From NCBI GenBank assembly GCA_022315425.1, contig JAIUPT010000041.1, positions 62,001 to 126,000 of the forward strand: DNA of 64,000 bases. The letters run 5' to 3'. Shown piece after piece: positions 53,194 to 64,000 of the stretch. Position 1 is the first letter of the stretch; every line of letters starts with the position of its first letter. Made by a program: the position numbers and the translations under genes. Source of the DNA: Pseudevernia furfuracea. Its lineage: Eukaryota; Ascomycota; Lecanoromycetes; Lecanorales; Parmeliaceae. Under the pieces are notes generated by a model. The model was given only the letters and a program-made list of their open reading frames with translations. It was not told where the DNA came from and made no database searches.

Positions 53194-55830
53194 ATGCGTC
53201 TGGCGCTTCAGAGGCTTCTGGGAAACCCGTCTGCTATATCTACTCTACGCAATGCTCTGCACCCGGATGGCGCCCACTTTTGCCAGCACTACCCTCATCT
53301 GACTCCCACTGCGGTACAGTCGAGGAGATATGCGGCGGAGGAGAAGGAAAGAGAACAGCTTCCACAATCTGAAACAAGGCTTTCCCGGATCCAGAAGCTT
53401 CCAGTGGTGACCAAGAACGATACTCGCGCCCAGGGAGGCATTGAACGCAGTTGGCTCGATATACCAGAAGCACACGCACGCTCGCCCAATGCTCGGGAAT
53501 TCGAAGACGTCGAGGGTGTAAGGCTCTCCCAATCGACAGTCCGGCCGGATCTCCAGGTAGTCTCAGTGACCGAGTATGACCCCCACAGTAGCAATCTCAG
53601 CTCGAGAGCCCAATTGCGTCTGACCAACAGGGCTGCAAGGAATAACGAGAGCTGGAGAGATCGCTTGACGACATTCGAGCAGTACCAATACGAGTCGAAT
53701 CTCGGAGCGCCGGCTTTCCAAGGTCCGCGCCTGGTCGATGACCCAACACAGACTCAGAATTGGCATTTGTGGCTGGAGCTGATTATCTTTCGGAAACGAC
53801 ATCATGGCGACGAAGGCACTATGTTGATATATAAGGAGATCTTACGACGGGGCTTACGATTACCAACACTGGGAACTGTTGCAAACCAGCTTTGGGACCT
53901 TCTTATCCGGGCAGGAATCTACTATTTTGGGTTCCTTGATAAGATAGTTACCTACGCTATAGGTCTAAAGCGGTCTACAACGAGGTCTTGGCCGGGGATA
54001 TACTATGGCATTGTTTCGGTTGCACTGAAAAAGAGTCCGGGTTCAGCATACAGTTGGCATTTGAAGCTCAGAAATGACTTTCCTCCTTCACTTGAAGATT
54101 ACAAAAGGATTTTCAAGCTGTCGCTTGATTGGGGTAGCTCCACGCACTTTCGAGGCTTGTACAAGGTTAATCCTCTCATTGGAATGTACAGGACCGTTAT
54201 CTGGCATTTATGCCAATTGCAAATGTACGACGAAGCTCTCAAGTGGCATGACCTGCTCTGTGATGCCAGAGACTTTCCTGCCAGACTCACTGATATAAAA
54301 CCCTTGCTCGACCATCTCGCTTACATTGGGGACGGATCTCGGCTTGAAATAATTGTCAGAACGCTGACTGAAGCCAAAGTCGGGGTCTCGAAAGTGGTCG
54401 AAACTTTCATCCGAAAGGACGCCGCCATAAGTCGTGAGATCCTGAATCGACAGCTCGGCAAAGTCCACGGGGTCGGTCTAAAACATTTGAGCGATAGCTT
54501 CTGCGCTAGGCTTTTCGCTACGCAGCTTTTCTCCGTCGACACCATCATTAGTGGTTTGCAGATAATGGCCGCAGAAGCAATTGGACCTCTTTCTTTGAGG
54601 GAGATCGCTATCAGAGACAATTGCGATCCAGGTGTCATCTGTCATCATACTGATGGCCTTAAAAACTCGGGGATATCTCTCGACACTTCTGTGTTTTGCA
54701 CCCTTGTTCGAAGTTTGGCTGTGGAGAACAAGCGTGTACTTTTGAAGTCTATCGTGAATTGTGATCTTCACCCGGATGCATTTGCAGATTTCGACCTTCA
54801 GGAACGCTTGCTCGCCCAGTACTATGAGGAGAATGATCTGGTGAAGATCGAGCGAACGCTTGCTATACTCACCACCCGTTGCTCAGTGAAAGACTTGCAA
54901 ATGGTACGGTTTAACTTAGTTTTTCGCTGTCAAGTCACGCTTGGAAGGCCAAAGAAGGTGCTGGCGATGCTAGAGCATTTCAAAAAAATGGGCATACCGC
55001 TCACCACCAGATCTAGCGGGCACCTGCGTGTACGTTGGCTTTCAAGGAGACAGGTTGGGCGTGCCCCGGGGCGTGGCGCGGACGAAACACTCGAATTAGC
55101 AATCATAATCAAAGCTATGCAGATGACTATGCAATCCGGCCGCATCGTGCCTAGAATAGCCTGGAGAGAGGTGCTCCGACGCCTAGGTATGGCTGGCCGC
55201 TTAACCGAGTTTGAGAATCTGGCGCTTTGGCTTGTGGATTGGTACTCGAGCCCCGCAGCTAAGGCCGCCCTCTCAAAATGGATACATTTATTTGGTCATA
55301 ATGATCCGGCATTGATGAAGAGTCTCATGTCGCCAGAAAAATCAGTGCCGACGCGCGATCTTCAACGCTTTCTGAGCACTCTATTCACAACCTCGGCATG
55401 GCACGCAATCGTTGCTTGGGGGTTTCAACATAAGATGAAGTCTCGTAGCAGTATCAGAAGAGTCAAGAGGGCTTCGATGGTAGAGGATCATTCTCAGATT
55501 CAGTGGACATGGGGTTTGCACCTGCTATACAAATTGAGAAAGCGTGGGGTGTTTATTCCAAAAAGCGAAGTCGGTCGAATCTGCAGGCATCGACTCAACA
55601 CCTTATTCGGCACTGGGCTTTCAAAGCGGAAGATTAACAGACGAGCCAGATCAGAATTAAGCGCTCCTGAGAGCGTGTACATTCGAAAGATGGAAGCGAT
55701 TTGGGGAAACGGCTTGTTCTGGAGCCCTGTTGGTAAAAATTTGGAGGAAAGGATAGGACGAAAGCCCAAGAAAGTGCAGCCTCCAAGGAAGAGTGTACGA
55801 GGAGCGTTTTTTGCTCTTGATGCTGCATAG
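53194..55830 (+). CDS. Mitochondrial pentatricopeptide repeat (PPR) protein, 878 aa, intronless
   Basis: This is a large single-exon protein whose N terminus (MRLALQRLLGNPSAISTLRN) is basic and amphipathic, like a mitochondrial presequence. The body is made of helical repeats: WHLWLELIIFRKRHHGDEGT, LWDLLIRAGIYYFGFLDKIV, MYDEALKWHDLLCDARDFPA and IERTLAILTTRCSVKDLQMV are PPR-like helix pairs. Fungal PPR proteins of this size bind mitochondrial transcripts and control their stability or translation, often for complex IV or ATP synthase mRNAs. The C-terminal 150 residues are very basic (RKINRRARSELS), which fits RNA binding. It shares a divergent promoter with COX7. The target RNA cannot be told from sequence. 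Confidence 0.78.
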   Translation: MRLALQRLLGNPSAISTLRNALHPDGAHFCQHYPHLTPTAVQSRRYAAEEKEREQLPQSETRLSRIQKLPVVTKNDTRAQGGIERSWLDIPEAHARSPNAREFEDVEGVRLSQSTVRPDLQVVSVTEYDPHSSNLSSRAQLRLTNRAARNNESWRDRLTTFEQYQYESNLGAPAFQGPRLVDDPTQTQNWHLWLELIIFRKRHHGDEGTMLIYKEILRRGLRLPTLGTVANQLWDLLIRAGIYYFGFLDKIVTYAIGLKRSTTRSWPGIYYGIVSVALKKSPGSAYSWHLKLRNDFPPSLEDYKRIFKLSLDWGSSTHFRGLYKVNPLIGMYRTVIWHLCQLQMYDEALKWHDLLCDARDFPARLTDIKPLLDHLAYIGDGSRLEIIVRTLTEAKVGVSKVVETFIRKDAAISREILNRQLGKVHGVGLKHLSDSFCARLFATQLFSVDTIISGLQIMAAEAIGPLSLREIAIRDNCDPGVICHHTDGLKNSGISLDTSVFCTLVRSLAVENKRVLLKSIVNCDLHPDAFADFDLQERLLAQYYEENDLVKIERTLAILTTRCSVKDLQMVRFNLVFRCQVTLGRPKKVLAMLEHFKKMGIPLTTRSSGHLRVRWLSRRQVGRAPGRGADETLELAIIIKAMQMTMQSGRIVPRIAWREVLRRLGMAGRLTEFENLALWLVDWYSSPAAKAALSKWIHLFGHNDPALMKSLMSPEKSVPTRDLQRFLSTLFTTSAWHAIVAWGFQHKMKSRSSIRRVKRASMVEDHSQIQWTWGLHLLYKLRKRGVFIPKSEVGRICRHRLNTLFGTGLSKRKINRRARSELSAPESVYIRKMEAIWGNGLFWSPVGKNLEERIGRKPKKVQPPRKSVRGAFFALDAA

Positions 55831-56053
55831 ATAGTCTAAGAGACTCCAATAAGTAATATAGAAATGAAACGAAGTGAGAGCATTGTCTTCGAGTCCCCGA
55901 GTCCCCCTCGCCTACTACCAAACGCCAAGACTTATTGCTTCGCTTAGCGCGGAAGCTAGTCTATAGTCTTACCCACCATGCATCTTCTGAGTAAGACTTC
56001 GGATATAAGGTTGTCCACCTTATCACCGATCACCATATCAACCGGAAGAAAAA

Positions 56054-57805
56054 ATGGCCGGCGCCGGCCTTAAGAGTGAGTGCTTCGACAGTGTGCACAC
56101 CAGCTATATATATATAACTAACTTGCGGTATAGAGTACCGCGATGCGGCAAAGAAGATGGTAGCAAAAGGGAAAACCTATGGCAAGAAAAAAGGTCGAGA
56201 CCTTGTAGCTATCTTCAGCGACTTGTCTATCACCCCCTCCAAGCCTGGTACAGAGAAATTGTTACCTCTGTGATTGACCTATAGCTTGGCTGACCGTGGT
56301 AGGTGCGAACGCAATTACACAGGTCCTTGCACCTACACCAAACAGCCACAACGAGCCGCTACTTGCATCGAATGCTGAACCTGAAGGAGAGCAAGCCACT
56401 GAGAATGCAGATCAAGATGACACTTACAATGAGCCGCTTCTTGAATTGAATGCCGCACCTGAGGTAGAGCAAAATGTTGGGACTGCAGATCAGGATGACA
56501 GTAAGTGATAGATAGGAGTTTTTGCTATGGGAAGGATTCCTGACAGTAAGTGCAGACAAGGAGAATAGACCGAGAACAAAGGCCTGGTGGGGCAAGCAAT
56601 TAGGGGGTAAGCTATCAGATCGACCAGCGAGCATGGGGAACATTCCTAACGAGTGTGTAGAACGGACGGTGAAGAACCAGAAGCCGACGGAGATCTCAGA
56701 ACTTACGTCCCTTGGCTTCGTGGAAAATGAGGTCATAGACTTTCAAAAGTTTTGCAAAGGATGGGAGAAAGAATTCAGACTCAGCAAGATTGGCCAGGGT
56801 AGCTTCGCTACAGTGTTTAAAATGGAGCTGAAGACCGAACCTGGGCAATACAGCGTCTGGAAGCTTATGCCGCTGAAGCCGAGCAAGGGAAGCGGATCTC
56901 GCCCATATCAAACCCAGACCCTCATCAAAGATGCAGCGACCGAAGTCAAAATGCTGTTTGCTATGAGCGACATCGATGGATTTGTTCAGTTTCGAAGCGC
57001 CCATGTGGTAAAGGGCTCCGTGCCCGATCAGATTGGCAAGGCTCATGAGTCATGGGCACAGAACCTGGATCCAAAAGATACACGGTACGGAACACACATG
57101 AGCGCTGAATATTCGTCGAAAAACCAACTATGGCTTCTGATGGAGATGACGGACGCCGGACAAGACATCGATTCCATGCTCTGTACTGCCCGTTTGGAAC
57201 AAAAGCTCTTCTCGATCCATGAAACATCGGACATGTTCTGGGGAGTTGCAGAGGCGTTGATGCGCGGCGAAGCTCAGGCAGAATTCGAGCATCGTGACTT
57301 GCACCCGGGGAATATATGCATCAAGATACGCGATGAGCCATTGGACCTGACTACCGAGCACGGCATTCCAAGATTGTCCAAGCACGAGGTCACTTTAATC
57401 GACTACACCCAGTCCCGCCTCACCCTCGAATCTGGCGACGTGCTTGCAACCGCTATAGATGAGTCTATCTTCCGGCAGATCGACGAAGATCCCGAAGCTC
57501 AGAGGCAGTACGATGTGTATCGCGCCATGCGAGACATAATGAAGAAGGAGAAGAAGCCAGGAGTCACTATAAGTCAAATGTGGAAGGAATATGTTCCCAT
57601 GACCAATGTCTTGTGGCTGCATCACATTTTGAAGGAGTTAATGGCGGTGACCAGGAAGACTGTGGAATCTCATGAGGAGTTAGATATGATCGTGGCTCTA
57701 ACTGGGCTAGCAGCAAAGCTGTCGCCGGGAATGCCGAAGCGTTGGAAGTACGGTAGTGCTCGCGAGGTGGTGTGCGGCTTTCTCGTTGACCCACAAGTAG
57801 GGTAG
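56054..57805 (+). CDS. Haspin-like serine/threonine kinase, 527 aa
   Basis: Haspin phosphorylates histone H3 Thr3 in mitosis. Exons 56054-56075, 56134-56247, 56303-56500 and 56556-57805 total 528 codons. The N terminus has KKYRDAAKKMVAKGKTYGKK, a basic stretch like that of haspins. The kinase domain shows GQGSFATVFKMEL (glycine loop), VWKLMPLK (lysine), EHRDLHPGNICIK (catalytic loop) and LIDYTQSRL, where haspins have DYT in place of the usual DFG. The linker (exon 3) carries two tandem copies of a unit of about 40 residues starting NEPLL and ending ADQDD. A KENRP sequence right after it could be a KEN-box degron. The kinase core appears complete, but the spacing of several motifs is unlike typical kinases. 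Confidence 0.82.
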
Positions 57806-58183
57806 TCAGCCTTCGATACTTACCCATTCAAACAATTGGTGCCTGAGCCATCGTACTATGGCTACGTTATATGTGCAACTAAGCTTGATCCTACAACGAT
57901 TACTACGGATCGTAGTCATTGATGCAAACGAGCTCGACGAGCAAGTAACCGTAGCGGAATACTTTTAAGGAACTTGCGACGAAAGTATTCCGCTAGAGTA
58001 GGTACGGTTAGATGGCTTCGTTCTCTAGCGGCATTATAACGTCTCAAGCTAAAGAACAATAGCGCCAAATTGGCATCATTCGCGCCGTCACGACCCAACA
58101 GCAGCTGATATCCTGCCAGGACCAAATATTGTATCTTCATACCTGCCATGATAATCAGATACCTTCCCGGCTCTTGACATACC
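57806..58183. other. Intergenic
   Basis: This is the 3' flank of the haspin-like gene and the promoter of the transporter gene. A TTCCGCTA-centred inverted pair lies near 57956-57995 (AGCGGAATACTTT and AAAGTATTCCGCT), a perfect 13-bp stem that could act as a terminator hairpin or be a small repeat. Confidence 0.5.
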
Positions 58184-59587
58184 ATGTCCATAATGGAGCG
58201 TATCCGCAACGCCCTCAAGCAGCGACGCTTGCCCGCCTACGAGCCGCTCAACGATGATTCCGACAGCAACGAGCCCCAAAGGGTGCGCAAGCCGCGCTTC
58301 TCGTGGCTCGAATACTCTACCTTTCTTCTGCTTGGAGTCTCTATGCTATGGGCCTGGTAAGCTCTTCTACTTCCTAACCCTAGCCCACCTGTTCTGACCG
58401 TAGCATGCAGGAACATGTTCCTCGCTGCCTCTCCGTACTTCCAGCATCGCTTCCGCTCCTCTCACGCCCTCCTCTCCACCTTCTCTCCTGCCCTCATTTC
58501 CGTCTCCACAGTGACGAACCTCGTCTCCATGCTCCTCCTGACCAAACTCCAAAAAGGCGCCAACTACCCGAACCGCATCATCTTCTCCCTGATCCTCAAT
58601 ATCGTCGGCTTCACCCTCCTTGCTCTCTCGACTGTCATTTTCAGAGGTGTATCACCGGGTGTATACTTCGGTTTCCTCATGGCCATCGTCTTTACAGCCA
58701 GCTTAGCCGCGGGGTTCTGCCAAAATGGCCTCTTCGCTTACGTCGCCGGGTTCGGGATGTCAGAATATACACAGGCAATCATGACTGGGCAAGCTGTAGC
58801 GGGCGTGCTGCCTTGCATAGCGCAAATAGTCTCTGTACTATCGGTTGCTGCGCCCAAATATGATGACGGAAGCGATGGTGCAACAGTACCTCAGGAAAGC
58901 GGCAAATCAGCCTTCGCATACTTCCTTACGGCTACAGCTGTCTCGGTAGCTGCGCTCCTGGCCTTCATGCTACTGCTACGGAGGCATCCGGATGAAGCCA
59001 TGGACGCCAAATCGCCCGATCAAGGCTCAGAGGCGCCAGAGCACGCCTCCCGCAAAGTCGTGGGCCTGTGGTCCCTTTTCAAAAAGCTGCGCTACCTCTC
59101 CAGCGCCGTGTTCCTAACGTTCGCCTTCACAATGTTCTTCCCCGTCTTCACGCAGCAAATCATAAGCGTGCGCCCCGCCGACACCGCACCACGGATGCTT
59201 CAACCAGCGTGCTTCATACCACTCGCCTTCCTCTTCTGGAATACGGGCGATCTGCTGGGGCGCCTCATAACAGCCATCCCGCGCTTAAACCTCGTGCTCT
59301 GGCCGCGAACGGTTTTCGTGATGAGCGTGGCGAGGTTTGTATTTATACCGCTGTATCTGCTATGTAATATCCACGGGAAAGGTGCAGCTATAGCGAGTGA
59401 CGGGTTCTATCTAGTCATTGTGCAATTCTTGTTTGGGTTGAGTAATGGGTATCTGGGCTCTACGTGTATGATGGGTGCGGGGGAATGGGTGGAAGTGGAG
59501 GAGAGGGAGGCTGCGGGCGGATTTATGGGGTTGATGCTTGTGGGTGGATTGACCGTGGGGAGTCTGTTGAGTTTTCTCGTGGCGTGA
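58184..59587 (+). CDS. Equilibrative nucleoside transporter (Fun26/SLC29 family), 449 aa
   Basis: This is a membrane carrier for nucleosides, in yeast located in the vacuole. Exon 1 (58184-58356, starting MSIMERIRNALKQRR) joins exon 2 (58411-59587) through a 54-bp intron (GTAAGC donor, CATGCAG acceptor), giving 450 codons. About eleven hydrophobic helices are visible. Family motifs are LLGVSMLWAWNMFLAASPYF in helix 1, GFCQNGLFAYVAGFGMSEYT, QAVAGVLPCIAQIVSVLSV, FWNTGDLLGRLI and NGYLGSTCMMGAGEWVEVEE near the end. A long acidic/polar loop separates helices 6 and 7. The acidic N terminus (PLNDDSDSNEP) is typical of fungal members. Confidence 0.87.
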
Positions 59588-59919
59588 TATCATCTACTCC
59601 TATTCGGTGGCGGAAGGAGCTCTGTTCGGGATGCAGCTGGGAGCGAGCATAGCCATTGGCGGCGGCAGCATTTACGCGGCGTCCAACGGATCTGACGCAT
59701 TTAGATGAATGGAATACATTTCTGAGAGGATTTCATAAGCTTTGCTTTTGTCTATTTATGACCGTTCCCAAACTCCGTGAGGGGGGTAATATCTCCCCAT
59801 AAGTTTTTATCTCTTGCTCCCTGAGCCTAGGATGATCAACGCCGACGGCCATGCAGTCGACTCCGCGAGACTATTCATACAGGAATTGAAAACGGTTCGG
59901 GTTCCAGCCGTACATGCAA
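59588..59919. other. Convergent intergenic region
   Basis: This lies between the transporter stop and the stop of the ABC transporter. No gene or repeat is seen. Confidence 0.6.
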
Positions 59920-62412
59920 TCATTTCTCCCCCTTTTGGGACTTGTCCAAAACCGTCTCTGGCCCTGCCTCGTCGCCTCTCTTCTCCATCAAAGCCTCTTC
60001 ATCCAACTCGTTCTCTTCCGACAAGCCCTCGACAACATCTTCATACCCGCTCAGCGTCTCCTTCGTCTCTGGTCTCATATCACTCTTGACCTCCGGCTCT
60101 TCCTTTGTGTCTCCTCCGCTCATCTGCCACTCCATAAGTCGTGTGAACGCACCATTTGAATCCTGGCTTAAGTCAGCATAAGAGCCTTGCTGGGCTACTT
60201 TGCCGTCGGAAGAGAGAACAATGATGCTGTCAGAGCGCTTGATGGTTGAGAGGCGATGGGCGATGGAGATGGTGGTGTTGTTGCCTTTGAGCAGCGCGCC
60301 TAGTGCTTGATTGACCAGGGTCTCGGATTCTGCGTCTAGGGCGGATGTTGCTAAAGGAAATCAGTATTAGAGGCATCCGCTTGGAAGTGAGTGAAACTTA
60401 CCTTCGTCTAAGATCAAGATGTCAGGGTTCTTGACGAGGGCCCTTGCAATTGCTATTCGCTGTTTCTGACCACCAGACAACATTGCACCTCTTGGTCCAA
60501 CTGAGGTATCAAGGCCATCGGGAAAATCTTCAATGAACCGGCAATTGGCCTTTCGAGCAGCTTCGATGATCTCTTTGCGAGTAGCGTCAGGTTTTGCATA
60601 AGAGATGTTATCTGCAATCGTCCCTGAGAAAAGCACAGGCTCTTGAGAGACGACTCCGATCTTTCGTCTTAATGATTTGACGTTCATGGTGGACAGATCG
60701 ACGCCATCGATTTTTATTGAGCCCTGAGTAGGCGAATAGAACCGGAGAAGGAGGGAGGCTATTGTTGACTTTCCACCACCAGATGGTCCAACGACTGCGA
60801 CATTAGAGCCTTGTGGAATTTCAAAGTCTAAGTTCTTAAATATGTCGACTGCCGGCCGGGTAGGATAGCTGAAGGACAGGTTTTCGAAACGGATGGCTCC
60901 CCGGGCAGTATGGACGGGCAATCCCACAGTTGGCGAAATGGTTGGCTTTCTGTCCTGCAACTCAAACAACCTGCTCGCGGCTCCAACTCCTTTCATGAGC
61001 TCAGACCAAAAGCCCGACAGCCCGAAGAGACTCGATCCAGCATATGCGGTGTACATGAGGAAAGATGTCAGTTCGCCTATGCTGATAGCGCCGGATTGTA
61101 CCATTCCTCCTCCGATGTACAGTAGAGCAAGTATTGTCATGTTGCCAGCGAGACCAGTCGCGCTGAAGTATGTGGCTGAGATGAAAGCTTCTGTTTTTCC
61201 CAAAGCAAATATCTTTTTAACCTGCTTGTTGTACCTTGCGACTTCCAGGATCTCACCGGCGAACGCTTGACTTGTCCTTACGTTTCCTAGTCTCTCTTCG
61301 GCGATCTTGGTCAGGGTCCCCAGGTTCTTCTGTATCTTGCGGCTAAGGTTCCTCATTGCTCGACCGTAGAAGAAAGTCCCAATTGCTACGGGTGGGAAGC
61401 AGATGGCCAGGACACTAGTAAGCTTGAGACTGACATAAGCCATGAGTGTTAAACCCGCGACTCCGCTGACCAGAGACCGTAGTCCATCCGACAGGTTCTG
61501 GGTAATGCTTTTTCCAACAATAACGGTGTCAGAGCTGAGACGCGATATAAGGTCACCCACCCTATTAGCATCGAAGAACTCCGCGTTTTGTACGAATGTC
61601 CTCCGGAAAAGTTGAGACCTTAACCGCGACACAATACGTTCTCCCACTATACGAAGGATGATTATACGGCCGTAGTTCGCTCCAGCGCCAACGACCAGGA
61701 TACCACCCAAGGCTAAGTAGAGGGTTGACAAATCGAAGCCGTAAAGCGTATTGCCTCCCTCCTCTGCCTTTGTTGCAACGTCAAGGAATTTGCCAATTGA
61801 GAAAGGTATCGTCATGGAGATTGAAGACGACACTATTAGGAAGAGGAATGCCCATCCGAGAACTCCAGCTTCTGGTCTTGCGATCTTGATCAACCTCCAA
61901 GTTTCTTGAAGTCCCGCCCCTTTGCCTTGGTCTTTGGGGTCTTTCGAAAGGCGTGCACTGAGATTGACTTGGGTCGCTTGACTCGCCTTCTCTGAACGCC
62001 CGAATCCACGCTCTTCTTGTTCATGGTCCAGCTCTTCCTCCTCTACCGTCTTTGTAGCTTGCTCATGTGTTGCCTTCGCTGGTGTGCTCTCCGTCTGATT
62101 GACAAGGACATTCTTCTCAGTTTTCGACTCCGTAGGTCTTTCCTCTCTTAAATATGCTTGTGTAGTAGTGAAGGACCGGACATTTTGTGTGATCATGGGA
62201 TGGGTGTGGGAGGCGTGCAAGCTAGGATGGCCAAGCCTGATTGACTGTAGTTGCTTTGCAATACTGGGCTTTAGTACCGCCGAATTCGTGTAAGCTGTCC
62301 ATTGAAGCGATTTAGGCAGAGCTTGGGGGCAACAAGTGAATGTATGAGCTTGGGCGCTGCTCAGTGCCGGGGCTCCGCTGAGTCGCTGGAGAAGCAGCTT
62401 AGAGCTGCGCAT
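59920..62412 (-). CDS. mdl1: Mitochondrial half ABC transporter (Mdl1/ABCB10 type), 813 aa
   Basis: This is an inner-membrane half transporter that in yeast exports peptides from the matrix. Exon 1 (60402-62412) joins exon 2 (59920-60350) through a 51-bp intron inside the Walker B segment (DE|ATSALD), totalling 814 codons. The N terminus is a mitochondrial presequence (MRSSKLLLQRLSGAPALSS) followed by a charged linker. The six-helix membrane domain begins near EAGVLGWAFLFLIVSSSISM. The nucleotide-binding domain has Walker A GPSGGGKST, the Q-loop region VVSQEPVLFSG, signature LSGGQKQR, Walker B ILILDEATSALD and the switch AHRLS. The C-terminal tail is acidic. All ATPase motifs are intact. Mdl2 or an ABCB8-like assignment remains possible. 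Confidence 0.88.
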
Positions 62413-63264
62413 CTTGTATAGGCCTGACTTCCATCAGCCACAGTTGTACATTTTAGCTGTCAAGGCTCCATTGACGGGTAGGTGGAAGTCATATAAGTTC
62501 GACAAAGTGCAGCGGCCAAAATGTAAATATTACGCTATTCGGCATGACGTGCACCACGTGGGAGGCGTATTTTACGAAAAATACAGAAACAACGAACAAC
62601 GGCCAGCCCTATCAAGATGGCCTGTCACACAGTCACACTTTACGGGTACTTGTCAAAAGAACCAGGAGATCACTGTGGTATATGCATTGCTGCTTCGAAG
62701 CGTACATCTGGTGTTGTAAGTGTGGCCGTGCTTAAGCCTATATCGAATTGTCCCCCTGCCTAAACAAAGACAATTGTAGCATTGTGACTTGGAGACGCTC
62801 TAGGCTGTTGAGTAGTCTCGCAGGAGCAATAAAACTCCGACGGCTTCGTAGGACATAAGCGAAAGAGGACGTTATATCAGAATTGACCAGGACGGCCGAG
62901 GAAGTCGATGGCTGGCACCAAGATTGTACCTAAGGAATGAGAGAGCCTGCCGAGGGTAGCAATTACTCAGAGACTGGACACGTTGTCGGCCGTAAGAAAA
63001 TTGGCCGCTAGTTCGAGACAGTGAAATCTTATGAAAGTAGAAAACGATCGCCGAGACGAGTCTGGCGGATGGAAGTGTAGTTGCGTCTCGATGATGCTTC
63101 ATAAGTACCAGCAATATGGCAGCGCTCATCAAAAACGGAGCTACAGGTCCCCTTCAAGTTCGTCATGCAAGCCTTCCTCCCCAATGGCGAGCCAGAAAAT
63201 GTGGTACAGGATAAAATGGTTGTTTAGGCCAAGAGTCGCCAAGCACGGTTCCGCCACGTTCCGC
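62413..63264. other. Intergenic, 850 bp
   Basis: This is the promoter of the ABC transporter gene and the 3' flank of calmodulin. Short frames occur without motifs. A CACGTG E-box lies near 62555 (GTGCACCACGTGGGAG). Confidence 0.5.
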
Positions 63265-64000
63265 CTACTTCTGCATCATGAGCTGGACGAACTCGTTGTC
63301 TAATCAAAATCAGCATACGGGCCATTTTAGTCCCAGAGTAATAACGTACAGTCAATTCTTCCGTCTCCATCTTGATCGGCCTCCCGAATCATCTCGTCAA
63401 CCTCATCATCAGTCAACTTCTCCCCAATGGATGTCATGACATGGCGCAGCTCAGCAGCGGAGATGAAGCCGTTGTTGTCGCGATCGAACACCTTGAACGC
63501 TTCTCGAATCTCTTCCTCTGAGTCGGTATCCTTCATCTTGCGAGCCATCATCGTCAGGAACTCTGCATTGGCAGCGGGTTAGCCAGAGCAACCATCAAAT
63601 GTGGGAGTTCAGTACCTGGAAAGTCAATCGTTCCATTGTTGTCCGCATCAACCTCGTTGATCATGTCTTGTAGCTCAGATTCGCTTGGGTTCTGACCCAG
63701 GGATCGCATGACAGTGCCCAACTCTTTGCTCGTGATGACGCCTGTTTGGGGTCCATGGTCAGCACTGGTAGAATAAGATGCGTATATCCCGGCTCTGTTA
63801 TTCTCTCGGCAGTCCCAGTTTCAGACTTGGGTTGTAGCGCAGGCCTGACTTACCATCGCCATCTTTGTCCTGAACGCCAAGCCGTGTCAGCCTCGTGTAA
63901 CAAAGTCCGGGCGGGGAGGACTCACGAAGAGGGAGAACGCTTCCTTAAACTCAGAGACTTGCTCTTCGGTAAGTGAGTCTGCCTGTACAGTAGCGATAGT
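63265..64000 (-). CDS. cmdA: Calmodulin, cut by the window end only at its first codon
   Basis: This is the universal EF-hand calcium sensor. Exons (minus strand): 63926-63982, 63854-63869 (16 bp), 63616-63741, 63350-63562 and 63265-63299, giving 149 codons including the stop, from [16 protein letters not shown] to FVQLMMQK. Adding the initiator Met, which must lie alone in an exon beyond 64000, gives the canonical 149-residue protein. Four calcium loops are complete: [36 protein letters not shown] and [12 protein letters not shown]. The first loop has V at the usual T/S position, and it is split by the intron at 63742. The intron after the ATG is typical of fungal calmodulin genes. Confidence 0.95.

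Noticed and set aside
1..64000. Search for tRNA, rRNA or CRISPR arrays
   Set aside because: The few GTTCGAA-like strings (for example near 5503 and 12504) lie inside coding-like sequence and have no cloverleaf partners; no regularly spaced repeats were seen.

Overview
The window is nuclear DNA of a filamentous ascomycete (Pezizomycotina; a Dothideomycete is my best guess). Genes carry short introns (about 42-90 bp) with GTANGT donors and CTAAC/CTGAC branch sites. Markers include ER BiP with a C-terminal HDEL, the ERMES subunit Mdm34, a UbiA/FAD-monooxygenase/P450 locus and a DUF4243 questin-oxidase-like gene. Some nonsense changes and one repeat pair look like RIP (C-to-T decay). I saw no rRNA, tRNA or CRISPR array. 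Exon coordinates were worked out by hand from splice signals and reading phase; every multi-exon model given sums to whole codons.

Layout. 0.3-2.2 kb: two small conserved-looking hypothetical genes. 4.4-7.1 kb: two decayed genes whose internal stops are all one C-to-T change from a sense codon. 7.4-9.5 kb: a miniature LTR element with identical 141-bp LTRs and a CAGAG target duplication, then a mosaic of Ty3-like integrase, Helitron helicase and Ty1/copia RNase H pieces. 9.5-14.4 kb: gene-poor, with palindromes, a broken F-box gene and a hexamer repeat. 14.4-19.0 kb: divergent genes, one a 1070-codon ORF joining a trypsin-like domain to a UBL-BAG co-chaperone domain, the other a C-terminally anchored membrane protein. 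20.3-26.1 kb: BiP and Mdm34, separated by an inverted-repeat element. 26-30 kb: AT-rich wasteland with a CorA-like fragment. 30.4-33.3 kb: a hydrolase-patatin-zinc finger fusion. 33.3-38.3 kb: mostly non-coding, with a small two-exon gene and a RIP-like repeat sitting in the start of another gene. 38.3-49.5 kb: FAD monooxygenase, UbiA prenyltransferase, rhodopsin-like membrane protein, questin-oxidase-like protein and CYP52-like P450, a candidate biosynthetic locus without a visible backbone synthase. 50.3-64 kb: housekeeping genes (CCDC47/DUF1682, Cox7, a mitochondrial PPR protein, haspin-like kinase, nucleoside transporter, mitochondrial ABC transporter, calmodulin).

Most notable. The BiP gene appears to need a one-nucleotide exon to encode its invariant TYSCVGV motif. 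The 38-49 kb locus combines prenyl transfer with three oxidative enzyme types. The 1070-codon ORF contains candidate introns that are all multiples of three, so a simple ORF call would hide a gene fusion or mis-joined genes.
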